A DNA stretch of 64,000 nucleotides from Saccoglossus kowalevskii (Eukaryota; Hemichordata; Enteropneusta; Harrimaniidae), in the NCBI RefSeq assembly GCF_000003605.2, contig NW_003154741.1, positions 94,250 through 158,249 on the forward strand. Direction: 5' to 3'. Every line of letters begins with the position of its first letter. The stretch's first letter is position 1. Below are positions 13,101 to 28,100 of this stretch, in pieces. Made by a program: the position numbers and the translations under genes. Under the pieces are notes generated by a model. The model ran no database searches and had not been told where the DNA came from. It worked only from the letters and a program-made list of their open reading frames with translations.

Positions 13101-16100
13101 TGGGCTATTAAACTCATTTTATGTCACTAACAAACTGAATGTCAAGTCGAAGTATTATATATTGGTCAACAATTCGGTCATATTTGTTTACGCTTGTTGT
13201 CATGAGTCAAAACATATTTTACTGAGTAAAGTGAAAATCGCTTTTTATTTGCTAGGAACACGCTGTTTTTACTGCTGATTGTTGATTCCATCCATTTAGT
13301 ATTCCTTGGAGTTGCAAAATATTGAATTCCTATTAACAAATATGTCTATATTCATTCTAGTGCTCATCCATACATATATTTTAATCAGGACGGTGCTTCC
13401 ATTACACTACATGGGATGGTTATCTATCTCGATGGTTATCTTCGAAACTCAACAGATAATAAACTCATACCTGGTTTACAGATGGACTTTTACTTACGTC
13501 ATGGTCTTAAGCTTAATGGTGTTGATGTGTTGCTAGACTTTGACCGTCTTTCAAGGTATGAGTACATTTTCACCAGAATTATACTTCAGTCAAACTTCTT
13601 TTACAACAAACGAAGAACAAATGGTCCTGTTTGAAATGCTACAATGTTCTGTTTGAAATACACATTATTTATAACGATAATATTGGGAATTAAATCCAAG
13701 TTATCTTGACAAAATTTCCATCAAAACAAACTGGGTTGTGTATACATTTCGAACAGACACTTGGCAGATTTAGTAATGTGTAGCAATCATCTGGATTTGA
13801 GCACGATAACAAAATTACACAGTCTGCTATCGGCCTGTCCAGTCAATTACCTTAAACAATGTCTGTATGACTAAAGCCCATTGCCAGTGAGCTACATTTA
13901 TGCACAGTATAGCCAGTGTGTCTAGGTGGTTCGATTAGAGTACTGTAAAACATGTCGTTTTCGCGAGCATGTCTTTATCGCGAAGTTAGCGAGAGAACTG
14001 ATTCGTTAATTCAAGATGTCGCTAATGACTTTATTATCAATTCAAAATGGCCGCCAAACAAAGAAATCAACAATGACAAGAGAGATTCGCTAAATCAACA
14101 TTTCGCTATTACGTCATTTTATCACACTTCGCTAAAATTGTTGCCGCTTTTTCAACATGTTTTACAGTAATTTAAACTTGATTGTAGAGAAACATTTACT
14201 TTTGGTTTTATCATCACTAAACCACATTCCTCATACATTTAATGATGTGCCGTAATACTAGACAGCAATTCAACGTTATTCACGCACCTGAGTTGAGTCA
14301 TGGTGACCTGTGCCAAACGTGTCATGCCTAGCTATTACTATAACAATTGCAATGTAAAAATGTAAAATAAAGCAAGCCTGATCTAAGCTGTAAGCAATTC
14401 AGTTTTTTGCCTGTGGATTTATCAAAACGGGTACTTGAATCAAGCAATAGTTTTTGGAAATTGTTAATTGTTGCAATGTATCAGACTGAAGCACGTATGT
14501 GGCGAGGCTACGCCCGTTAGTCAGTAATGCAGAAAAAACATGCAGATAATGCAGAAAAAATACATTGCTTTGCATATAATGAGTTTGTTTGTAGATTAAA
14601 ATGTAATATACCAACAGACGTAAGAAAATCGAACACATCCACACTGTGATGGGCATAAAGTTAAAGTCTGATCCTGATTCAACGTATGAACTAACTGCTG
14701 ACAATGTATCAAAACTGCTGGATATTTTCATGAATTTCAGGTAAACTTACAACAGAGTTTTGATAATTTGGTGACAAAATTTTAGTTGGCTTGATTATAT
14801 CGCTTTCGACGAGAGTAATAATTTTCAGATGATCAGAAGTGTATTTGATTCATATGTGTATTTATGCATGCATATCTATATACGTGTGTACCACCAATAT
14901 TCCAAAAAACATTCATTAGATTTTTTAATAATCTGTCAAATCTGTGCAAATTATTAATATGTACTAATGCTATATACTGCTATCTGACACACAAACAATG
15001 AATGTATTTTTGAAATATAGAATTAACACTTTATTTTTCAGCTGCCAAATAAAATGTAATTTTTTGACAAAAACATTGGGAAAATTGGTTTGTGTTTACT
15101 ATATATGTGTAAGAGCTACTCATGGATAGATGTTACTCTATAGGGAATGTCGATTTAGCCATGCACTTTCAAATGTCATGCATCTACAAATAAAATTGTA
15201 TAATATACAATCTACCAATTATCTATGTTTATTTTATCTGAACAGATGTGACATACCTGTAGTCATAATGGGAGACACTGGTACTGGGAAAACAAGAATG
15301 GTCAAATTCCTCTGTTATATGATGGCTGGAAGAAGTGATCAGTCAAACTTTCATATGGTGAAGGTACATAATAATAATAAAATTGCACACATATCACATT
15401 TTGCCAATAATCATAACCACCACTGATTGGTACAGAAATTCAAGCATGACTGGTGAATGATTATTTAATTATATAATATCAATGTATAGGCGAAGAGTCA
15501 TATTTGAAACACAGTATTGTAGATGTTTTTTTAGATCATTTGCTTCAGCAGAACGAATACGATCGATAACACTTCCTTTAATTCAACATACAACTAAACC
15601 ATATTAGCTATTAACATTATCATCGAAAATGAACTTGCCAGATTGAAACACTTGTTATATACACAATATAAATTAAATTTACGAATGGAAAGATGAATGA
15701 CTTTAAACAATATTTGCTATTTACCGCTCAATCAAATATGGCGACAAATGGGATGGTGATGTTCAACAAACATGTCAAGCAGTCTTAAACGTATCATTAT
15801 TAATGCTTTTATAGGGGTACTGACACCCTTCTGACAAAATCAATTATGTGTTTTAAAACAAAACCAAATAGCTGGTCATTGTTTAGGGAGGTATTCAACA
15901 TGACGGAAAAATGATGTAAACTATAAAAAAAAGTTTCGTGAAACCATTTTCAACAATTTGATAGATCTGATCAAATCCAACATCTTGAGGAATGTGTTCG
16001 CATGATTGTACATTTCTCGTCGTGTATTGACTCAGATATTCATGTTATGATAAATGCACGCAACTTGGGCGCTGTCATTGTGTCGTTTTACTTTTCCAAC

Positions 16101-19100
16101 TCATACAATTAATGTCTGTCATCTGAAAAATTCAGCAAATTCTGCAAGCCATTGATCAACCACCAGCCGAACGGTTGATGCCTGCCTATCAAGCATGTAC
16201 ATGTCCTATCAATATTTACAGGTTCATGGAGGCACAACAGCTGTTGACATTGAAGAACGAGTCTGGAAAGCTGCACAATCAGCAAAACACAATAAAAAGG
16301 AAATGAATGTATTATTTTTCGACGAAACAAATTCATGTGAAGCAGTTGGCTTGGTGGGAGAAATCTTATTAGACAGAACTGTGAGAGGAAAACCTATTGA
16401 TACACCAAATTTGAAATTTGTTGCTGCATGTAATCCTTATAGAAAACATGGGGATGCTGCAATAAAACAATTAGAATCTGCAGGGTTGGGTTTCACAGTA
16501 GACTCGGCCAATGTTCAAGAAAAGTTGGGTAAGTGACGAGATAAATCTATTCAATTTTATTTTGCATTAAGGTGCATATCTCAGAAGTGTGTAGCTAGTT
16601 TATCTGACCAGGACATGCAATTTAACTTTTAAAGTTTTTGTTCGCGTTAAGGTGACGTGCCACTTCGACATCTTGTATATCGTGTCCATCCATTGCCTGG
16701 AAGAATGATGCCATTTATCTGGGACTTTGGACAACTGAATCCAGAGACAGAAAAAAAGTACATTAGAAGCTTGGTTAATAATAATGTAAGTACATTGGTA
16801 TGGCAATAAAAATGTTTATAATTCCTGAAAAAAAATACAAATTAGGTCATTATATCTTTGTAACTGTTTCTTTTGATTTTGAAGGAATACATTCGACATT
16901 TGACTGAAGACACAAAGAAGTTGATTTCCGACGTTCTTGCAATGTCACAAGAGTACATGAAACAGCAAGAGGTATGTTATCATGTATGTGTATATCGATT
17001 ATTTTTTTGGTTGGAGTGGCATTATCTATGTATGAACATGAGCAATGAGTACATATATACACATCTATCGAGTGTGCACGATTACTACTTTCAGTTCTAT
17101 ATGTAGTTGCCCCATAAAGATGATGTTGAATGTATGAAGTGCAATGGTATCTTTGAATCTATTGTGATTGTAGTTTAGGTGTTTAACTTTCTGTGCTGTG
17201 TGCTGATACCATGCATTTTAAACTGACAATGACAAGAGATGATACCATTTTATTTGGTCACGTTCATTCGAATATCTTTACCAGGGTTGTGCAAATATGT
17301 TTATATATCAATGTAATGTGATCTTTATAGGACGAATGTAAATTCGCAAGTTTACGAGACATTGGGCGAGTGGTAGAAGTGTTTATCTGGTTCCACCGAA
17401 AGTATGTTCTTGTTAAAAACGAAATGGATATCAAAGAGGCACAGTATGTTCCAAAGCAATCAACGGAACCAGAATCTCGGGACCACGAGGATGTTGATCT
17501 CAAGTCCGACAATGGTAATTCACTCTACGCTAACTGTGGTTCCACAGATGAAAAAACAGCGATAAGTGAATATGTTAGGGAGACAGAGAGTACTGACGAA
17601 ATCATGTCGACAGTAAGTCATTTTTCTTCATTAGCATATTCAGTAATATGTACAGTTCAATTTTACTTGCATATTTTCAAAAAAATAACAATTATTATAT
17701 ATTCTGTGACTGGTTATGTGATGCATGCACCTTTAATATAATATTCTGATAATAGCTTACCATGCATGATGTTTATAAGGGGTATTTTTATTTGTTATAA
17801 GTTATTGCAACTAATAATATATTTAAAGTTGCAATAAACGACAATGGTATAAATTGTAAAACATTATTTTTGGGGGGTTACCCCAATTGGTAATTCATAG
17901 AATAATTATTGGAGTAATTTACATGATTTGTTTGTCTTATATCATGCAGGAAGAAATCAAGCAAACACGCAGGTGTTTGATATTTGCCATAGGAGTGTGC
18001 TACCATGCATCCTTAAAAAACAGAAAAAGATACAGGAACTATATATCTCGGAGTTTTAAAGGACGATTCAAGCTTCCACATGGACCAGACAGTATACATA
18101 ACGACATAATGTGGTATGTTAGCGAATATATTGACATAAAATGTGGTGTGTGTAGAACAAATAGTTGCATTGATGAATGATATTTCTGCCTTGGATGAGC
18201 ATTCGATTACTGCCAAATTTTCGCCATAGCTGGCGCTCTGCACATCCTTTGGTGAGACACGGTAAGCTATGTACTACAGGTAAACATATGGGAAAGGACT
18301 AGATTAGCAGTCACCTGACGGCTGTTTTCCAATCCTATTCTCACTTATGTTCTTGCATTGTATTTAGGTTTTGATTCTATTGTATTATTGTATTGGTTAT
18401 AATAAGGAGAATACACTTATGTATTATTATTATTATTATAAAGGTCATTTTGAGCTAACTTTGTTGAATCATATAGTAAGGTCAGTGGTTAATGCATATA
18501 CCTGCAACTATTAAAATCAACTAATAATATAGTACAAGTTTCACATATGCACCAATTATAATATATTCTCTAATCAAATGAAGAATATTGAGTTTGTATT
18601 GTGTTTCGGTCAAGATTGCAGGCTGCGGGGTGTGAACTTCAAGGAATTACTGAAAATATAATTAAAAAAATTAATTGGGCTAATTGCCACCACGCTGAAA
18701 ATGCTTACCGGTACAATGTGGAGTACATGAAGTGCGCCATCAACGTAAAGAATTTAACACTACATTTGCACACAGGACGTAACTACTACGCTGTTTATAG
18801 TTCTCTCAAAGAGGCTAAAAATATGTCTGAATTTATAACTTATAAACTACTAGAGGCTTATTTCTGAAGCCCGTAACCAGCAGCCTGAAGCCCGCAATTC
18901 GCACTTTGCAACCCGCAGCCCACAAACCGCATATTAATTATTTTGATCTATAATAAAAAAAATACAGATAAATATTTATGAAAAGAACATCTGTTCACAG
19001 GTGTCAACAATTGTTTATGGATGACGCGATGGTGACTGACCACATTGCAAAAAATAAAAACCTAACAGAGAACGTATTTATGATCGCAATATGCCTAGAA

Positions 19101-22100
19101 CTAAGAATACCTTTATTCATCATTGGCAAACCTGGGAGTTCAAAATCATTAGCAAGAACTATTATTGACAATACGATGCAGTCTCCATCATCAGATTCTA
19201 AGATTTTCCAATATTTGAAGAAGGTATGTGTTTTAGTGTGTTTTATTGGCATCTCACATTCAGTGTATTTTTCGAATAGATAGATCAATATATACATAGA
19301 AAAAATATTTAATTATGATTGAGTGGTGAAACTATGTATGTTCAACTAAAATTGTATTATAAATATCCTTTGTTTTGTAGATTCAGATGTTTGTCTGCCA
19401 GTGTAGCCAGCATTCAAGGCCAGAAGATATCATTGAAACGTTTGACCATGCATCTACTTATCAAAAGGACCAGAACCTTGATGAACATATTGGTGTTGTT
19501 TTACTTGATGAAGTTGGTCTGGCAGAGGACTCGCCCAAAATGCCATTGAAGGTGATATGACGTTTTGTATAATTTAGTCATATTGTTATTGACGCTACTT
19601 GTTTGATTTATCTATTACGGTATATATGTACAACATTTGATGTTTATTTGATTTTAACTACCATGAAATTTGGGCTAGTTGCCCCGAACACAAATATTTA
19701 TTTAGACCTAATGTATTACACATGTATATTTCACGTGCGAGAATAACAAGTTCGGAATATAAGTTAAATATGGCATATACTATGGCATTATGCGATGTTT
19801 ATATATTTCTTGATAAGACACTCCATCCACTTCTTGAGACTGGGTCCATTTGTGACGAGGAAACAATAGAAAACCCTTACAAGAAAGTAGGATTCATCGG
19901 ATTATCAAACTGGCCTCTTGACCCAGCCAAAATGAACAGAGGAATAACTGTAGTTACAGACGTTCCAGACACAAATGAGTTGGTGAAAAGTGCTAGGTAT
20001 GGTAATAAAGATTACATCAGAACGAGCAGTATTAATTGTGTCTATGTAGGTACATTGGTTAGATGTCTGTTGAAATGCTTATTCTTCTACAATAAATTAA
20101 ACTGGAAGGCAATCCGGGAGGACATATCTTCACAAAAAGTGTAAAATACTCGTACTTGGTGAAGAATACTTCCAAAAGTTACTGCTTCTATGAACTCTAT
20201 TTTACAGATGAAAACACCATTGATAGATAAACATACTGATGGAAGTGTAATTGGGAATCAAATTTAATCTTAATTATTAATGGTGATAAAGGGAATAATG
20301 CCACCTTTCTTTTATAGATCTATTTGTGGCTCGTTAGAACATGTTGACGGCTTGCTTGAACCAATGTCGAAAGCATATTCAAAAACATTTGCTGACTGTT
20401 CAAAACGAAGAGAATATTTTGGCTTGCGAGACTTTTACAGGTAAGCAGATACGTGTTCAAGTATTTAAGATCGCATGTAATATATATGGAATATTATGTA
20501 GTTATTATTAGTTATATTAACTATATTTGTTATTACTTATAACAGCCTTATTAAAATGGTTCACACTTTCTGCCAGCAACAAAAAGAAGTGCCATCTTGG
20601 AATGTATTGAAACATTTTGTTTTGCGCAATTTCGATGGTCATGACCAGATTAATCCGGAAGAAATATTCAAAGAGTATTGCGAGAAATACTGTTCTAAAA
20701 ATAGATCGGTAAGCGAGTCTATTTGCCTGTTATATTTCTCAGATGAAATTATTCCAAAATTAGCTACATAATCATTGATTTACTACATAACAGTTTGTAA
20801 TCATCTTATATTTTTTATTAGTATGTAGATACACTTGACTGTACAGTGATGGGACTAGTAAGATCAAATCTTGATAGTTATGGCTCAACAGGGTGAGTGC
20901 TAGTAAATAATTCATTGATTCTTTGATTGATGTATTGATTGATTGGTCGGTGCAGATGGGTGTGTGGCTTGGTGGCTGCTTAGGTCGGTTGCTCGGGTTG
21001 GTAGTAGTTGTGTGAGGATTGACGGGAGTTAGTGTGTTAATAGATTGGTTGAATCATGTGGTTGTTTGGTTGATTGATTGATCAGTTAGTATGTTCCTCT
21101 GTTTGTCAGTCAGTCGGTCCATTCATTAGTTGTTTCTTCTATCATATCTGAAAATCTTGCAGAGAAAACAGGTACCTTCTCTTGATGACAAAAAACAATG
21201 CAGCCTACAAAATAATACGATGCAATAAAATAAATGGTACACCACTATTGAATGAGAGGAAAATATTGGTAATCTATGGCAGTAAGTTTAAAGCAGATCA
21301 AGAATATTCACAGGTAAGACACTATTTGACTGCAGTATAGAGTGAACATGAATATTCCAAAGGGAAATAGACACGCGTTCATTTGTTCTCATAAATTATA
21401 TTTTCATATAACACAGTATTGTAATATACACGGGATAGAACTGTGGTCTTCAATACGGCTATCTCAATTATTCGGGAGGCCCTAGCTGCTGTCGAGAATA
21501 GTTATACAAAAATATTGTGATAGTATACATTTAATAAATCGTTGTTATAGATGGCTCATGTGACGACTATGCTCACAACTAATATATAGCTGTTTTCTTG
21601 TATTATTGTCAGGTTTGTAAAAACGTCATGAGACTGAAGTACGCTATGGAAAATGGGGAAACAGTGGTGCTAATCAAGGCAGAAAATGTATATGAAAGTT
21701 TATATGATGTAATGAATCAGGTAAACTAGAATACATTTTAAATTAAAACGACGATGACTTGCTTGTTAATATAAAAATTATATTATGAGATTCCTAGAAA
21801 ATACGTTTAACCAAATAATTTGGAATTATTAATTCTACCCAAACCTTGATAACTGGGGTCACGTAACAAGTCCGTAATAAGTCAAAGTGAACTGAGAACG
21901 AAAAGAGCATTAATCGTTTCAAGCTAAATTTTATGTCATGGTACATATGCCCATACTACTGCGACAATGTCCGACCACTGAGAATACCAGAAACGTGTAA
22001 AGATTTTTGAAAACATTTTATAGTTTGTAAAGCAAAACAAAAATTCCCACATGTATTGTGTTTGTCACCGGGAGCCAATGCAATTTAATTAAAATTGGTG

Positions 22101-25100
22101 AAACATGATAATTTTTTTCGTCCGAAATACCAGCCTTCGGTGCACTCACTCTGCACTCTTTTTAGTTTAGATATCTTCTCATTGGTGATCCCATACAATG
22201 AACTGTCACAATAATGCAATCTAGATTCCACAAGAGCATGTACAATAATCATTAATAATAATTTTAGACAACAACACAATTTCAAATGACATAGCTTCAA
22301 AACTGCAATGGAATATTATTTATTTTGTAAAATCCCCTATGTTGATTTTCAAGCGAGGTATTGGGGTAAGTTGTGACATCAAAGTCACTGTTGTGAACAA
22401 TTTAGAAAATGATTTTCAGCCAATATGAGTTCAACGATTCTGAATTCCAAGACTACTAGAACATAATGACAATGGTCACCCGAGTATTTTGTTTTAATCT
22501 AAGATGGCTGGCAAATTATGTGACTAATCAGAAGGCCGAAAGCAGATTGATGTAGCTCAGAAATACACCCATTCATTCTCTTTCCCAAAATATCTGCCAC
22601 CACTCACTAACATTTAGTAGCAGAACTGCATTTCTAAAACAAATACTCACAATGCACCACAACTGGATTTATTATTAAACGAGCTGCAATGTTATATGCG
22701 CATAGTAAATGCCCTTTGGCAACGAGTTTGACAAATTCAGTTGAATGAGCTACACCGGGTTGCATGAGAAATCGAAATACAATCTCGATTTCATTTTGCT
22801 GTGTTCCAAGTAAGTATGTTAAATAGACCACGCCTGGGTTTACTTAAACCTATATATCACGCGACCAATCCTAATTTTTAAATCAAATTGCACAAATTCA
22901 TATTATTGTCATGTCACCTTATATAAATTATAGAAAATCGCTCAGCAGTTCTATCAGGCAAACGTTTGAAAATAGAGAAATCAGGGCGATGTCAGTTTGA
23001 TCAATTTACTCTGGCGGCGGAGGTTAAATAAGGCAATTCTTTTTTTCTCAAAAAGTCGAATTTTACAGGGAAGATATCGTGTTATGTTGTTGTAGTTTAA
23101 CTAACAAATAATTAATTTGTTGACGTCTACTCATTGTTGCACAAAATAATCTTCAGTCAGGTAAATACAATACACATTTTAACATCAGCGTTTGATAGTG
23201 ATTTCTCTTGTTTATGTTATCCTATGGTTTATAATACTTGATTTTCAGTACTATTTGAAATCTGGCGAATATTGTTATGTGCGTTTGGGATTAGGAACTC
23301 ATCGATTCAGCTGCAATATCAGCAAAGAATTCAGGTAAGAACACGTTGTATGTATATACTTTTGAATTTATATTTGTGTCAGATATATTTCGATTTTTCT
23401 GTTTGAGTATTGTTAGTTAATATTCTAATTGCAGTGGTTGGTTTGGACTTTTGTGAAATGTTAAATCTCCAATATACAATCACACAGTTTATTTTGTTCT
23501 GTGTGATCGGATGGTACTCACCTTAACAATATACTGACATGTGTCTAATCATTCCACAGATTGATTGTAGTTGCAGAGAAAGATACTGCTTTGAAGAAAT
23601 ATCCAATACCATTAATGAACCGGCTAGAGAAACACTATCTAGCTATGGAAAGCGTTTTGTCAAAGAAGCAAAATATACAGGTGGAACACCACAAGCAGTG
23701 GCTCAACAACTACGTCGAAAGTGGCCAACCGGTATCTCGTATTACAAGGTGCTAAATTCATTACAGATACATGCATTTAAAGTTTCACACTATAATTAAA
23801 ATTTGTATCAGAGCGCCGGATCATGTTTGGTAACTGTTTGCAAGGGATGTTATATTTAATATTATACTAGTATAAACAGATGTTATCAGATGTAAGTAAC
23901 TGTTAAAACATGCATGACATATATATAATATAGTACTTTATCAAGAGATAAGATATTTCGATCATACTTTTAACAGTGCATATTTTCTATTGGAACATTG
24001 TGTTGGGCGGGATGCTAACTGGTGTCACAGATGAATTATATATTGTCTTACTAATGCAACTTCCTCTTAGATTGCATTCAAAACCGCCTTCCTTTGCCGT
24101 ATCCAATGTAGTAGTTGGTCATAATGAAGACACTATTGCTACATTAGTATATGATGTAGACGAAAATAACCAAGTCAATGATGGAAACACCGATGTAGAT
24201 GCTCATGTTAATTCGCAAATCAATCAGGTATATAAATAATTCTGTTATAACAGTCTTTACGTAAGTAGGTCTTCACCATATTTCTGTTTTACCTAAAGAG
24301 TAATACTATTACAGAGTCTTCAATGTTGTCGTTATGAATAATATCTGTAAATCGTGAGAAAACAAATGCATGAACAAAACAAATGCATGAACAAAGGCGA
24401 TCAATATGATCACTGTACTACTTGCGTGCATACTATAAACAATGTTTATAAATACTTATTATTATACAACATTTACTGCATTTACCCGTGATTTAGTAAG
24501 ATAACATACCGAAAAGCCAGCAAAACGTAGACGTGCATGTGAAATCGTTTCGATCACCGATAAGATTCTATTTCAGTCAAAGTCTACATTGTTGTTGCGT
24601 TTCATTTAACAGATGAGTGTATTATTTTTTTCTATATTTTTCCCGTCTAATATGTAGTTTATAAGTGTATGTGTTTATGCGTGTTTGTGTACCTGATTAG
24701 CTATTTTTATCGAAAAGCCTCCATATTAGTTAGTCCACATAGCATATTAGGCAATTTTTGGCATTTTAATTTAGTATGTAGATGTTCTAGGGTAATGCAC
24801 AAACCTGACGTTTTATTGAAACCCATGCATAATAATGACCTATTTGGCAGATTAATTAGCCAATTTATAGCTTTTCCAACAATAACCTACTAATCTAATT
24901 ACTTCGTCGTAGAAATTCATGTATATTATTTAACCACCTTGTATAAATGGGTTCATATGAACTTATTAATATGCAACTAGTGTTACAATGAAGGTATTTG
25001 ACATGAGATAAAACTAACTTATCAAATGACCATATATGGTCATGCAACCTAATTTATATGCATACTTGTAAGTATTAGGCACTTCTGTAAATAATGACAT

Positions 25101-28100
25101 GCAACCAATACTACGATAAAGCCTGTGACTAACATAAAGATGTGACTAACATACCACATGTTGACGTTATGTGAAATTAATTCATATACATAAATGTAAT
25201 GTCTCAAAAAAGGCAAGTCTGTGGTCAGAATAAGACATACTTCAATGATTTTGCATGCAATAAATACAATATTTGCTTTCTGTAAATTAGAGTGTGCGTA
25301 GTAAATACACCATCCTCAATACCCGTTTCAAGTATTTTTGTTTTTAATGTAGGTAAAGACAACAATTATTCACTGCACTACGCCAGACTCGGTAATTCGT
25401 TACGTTACAGCAGCAACAAGTGATGATTATAAGTGGGCAATTGATGAGTATTTCAAGGACAGGCGTCACGCATCACTGTCACATTGTATTAATGCAACGC
25501 TTACAGGTGTTTCCTTTCCACAAGGTCTCCTGTTTTTGGTAGGATACTTTCTTATTAGTAGTAACCAACATGATTTTCATAATTTATCGACAGTAATTTC
25601 TTCGATAGAAGCAAAATTCCCATGCAGCTGACACAACTATTATTTTCAGTAGTGTTCCTCGGTGTGGAATTCCATAATGAAATTGGTTGAACTTATGCCT
25701 CAGACATTTGTAATGTCATACGTTTTTCTTAAAGGTGACTACACACGGAAGATTATTATCTGACAGTTCTTCCGTTAAAACAGAATGCAAGCAGACAATA
25801 AGTGAAATATATATTGTTACTCTTCAACAATTTACATCCGAACAACATTTCAGAAATTTATTAAGGTAAAGACAAAATTCTACGTTCCGTTTTTTCCATT
25901 TGGATTTAAATACCCAGAAAAGAAACAAATATAATGCAAAAAATATTAAATTGTTTGTTTTATTAATAGAGATTTCTATGGACGTACCTGTGATACAGAC
26001 ACACTCTTGATTATACAGTCAGTTGCGGGTCAAAAATTCAACGATATGATATCATTCGCAATGTATCTCATTGAAGACGAATGCAACAAGATTAAATCAA
26101 GCACAAACCATCACCTGGCTTTCGTTGTACAACTGCCTAGAACATCCGACAACCAATTTCAGGGATTTTGGATCTCGCCATGGTATTCGATTCATATTGA
26201 TGACGTAAACACTCCATCTGTGATATATAATATTCAGTCAGTCTGGAGGAGGCCAATGAGTGACGTAATTCAAGACAGTCAGCTGCATAATACGACGGCT
26301 ATATTACGCATGTCAATTCATAATTCAACTGCACGACTCGAAGACCATTGGAAAGATGATACAACTGGAGGACAGCAATATGCTACAAGAAGAATAAAGA
26401 TTCTTATGGAACTACTATCTGGATCAGTGTCACCAGGTGAGACTAAATTATTTGAGGTTTGGAAGTGAATGAATGAATATCGTCTTAATGGTGTACTTTT
26501 TCACCACCACCATTATTTCAACACTCACTAGTCTGGTATTATGAATCAAGAATTTGGAACTATCCTGGGTATTTTATTTTAAATAGACTGTTTATTGTCT
26601 AATAATAAATAATTATTTCTCGTGAGCGGCAAAAGATTATAATTGAAACTTGGCGGTAATTATATTGTTGAAATATCAATATTAGTACATATTATACCTT
26701 AGTGTTCTTTAGACTAATAATCGGATTTTAATTGTTTGAAATTATATTTGTTAGTTTTACACACGACAACTTCAACAAATCTAATGAATTCTCTAGGACA
26801 TCCGGGTTTCCAAAATCTGCCATGTTATGCAGTCCAAAATAATTAAGACACAAACTCAAATCAGTAAACTCATGTTACGAGGATTACAATGTGTATGTGG
26901 GATTTCAGGTTTATCAATTACTATATCTACCATCCACAGGTCAAAGAACATATGTGACAGCCATCAAAATGAAAATATACCCATTGCTGCAAACACGAGA
27001 TAGTGGACTATATGACAATGGAAAACGATGGTGTGAACATATTGCAAACGACCAAGAGCGTTTGAGAGATTCGGGGTCGTTCAGATGTGCTCTTGAGAAT
27101 AGATTGATTGAAGTAGTGGCACCTTTACAGGCTGAGTTGTTATCAATACTAGACAAGAATGGAGGACTCGATTTTATTAGAGAATATCCTCCCGAAAGCT
27201 GGATACATAAATTTGCAATGGATATATTTGAAGATAATCGTATTATTATTTTCAACTACAACGACTTCTTGACTGACGAAGGACGATTTCGAGATAGGGT
27301 CTTATTAATGCATGATTCTTCCCCAAATACCATGATGTGGAAGCTTCCGTTTTCGTGGTTAATATTTAAACAATTAGAAACTTCTTTATCCGCCGTTGAA
27401 ACCTTGACAGGTAAAGTTCTATGTTATTTTGACATTCTTAATAAATTCAGATGCTTCAAAAATTGATCAATGTTACCATATTATTATGTTATTATATTAT
27501 TTCTTAATGGTCATTACAGAAGACGCTTTTGAAATGTGTCACCAGCTTTGGAGAACTGTAGATATCTCCCCGTTAGGAAGTATTATTCAGCAAGCTTTTC
27601 ATAATGGATGTGAGCAAGAATTGTTTAGATTTTATCTTAATGATTTTGCACACCTTGTGTACAAAGGAAGATCCCCAGTTGAGGTTGAGGTAAGAATAAT
27701 GTATCGATATATTTTTCATTCCAACGTAATATTACACATTTGTATTTTCGTCTAAATGCAATTAGAATTTATGTTTATTTATAGATGGCCTGTCAATGTA
27801 TTTCCTCCGCTATTAAAGAGATGAGAAATGATCATACCGAGATGAACGTCACGTTGGCGCATATACACATTGCCTACCACCGTATCAAAGAACGACTGCA
27901 TTGCATGGCTCAGTTGATAAAACTATTTCCAGAAATGCTTCCCACAATATCAAAACGTAATATGGAGGATGAAATGGTAGAATACTTTTTTTTTAATTAA
28001 TTTATTGTCACTGTCATGTTACTATTGTAATATCCAGTACTTATGATTACACCAGTGCATCATGGTATATGTAATTGTAATTCCCATCGCGTACTGTGTT

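Larger units (their letters stand above)
12335..18113 (+). other. RNF213: RNF213-like exons 19-27: AAA3 motor module
   Basis: Exons: 12335-12441, 13361-13555, 14618-14740, 15246-15363, 16222-16528, 16652-16785, 16885-16971, 17331-17612, 17950-18113. Walker A GDTGTGKT is at about 15273-15296 (residues 1535-1542) and Walker B VLFFDE at about 16309-16326 (residues 1595-1600). After it come the family-typical AACNPYRKH and ESAGLG segments (sensor/arginine region) and WDFGQL in exon 24. These are the residues that make AAA3 one of the two hydrolysing modules of RNF213, so ATPase activity is expected. Exon 27 ends just before AAA4 with AIGVCYHASL, again strongly conserved. All phases agree. Confidence 0.92.
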
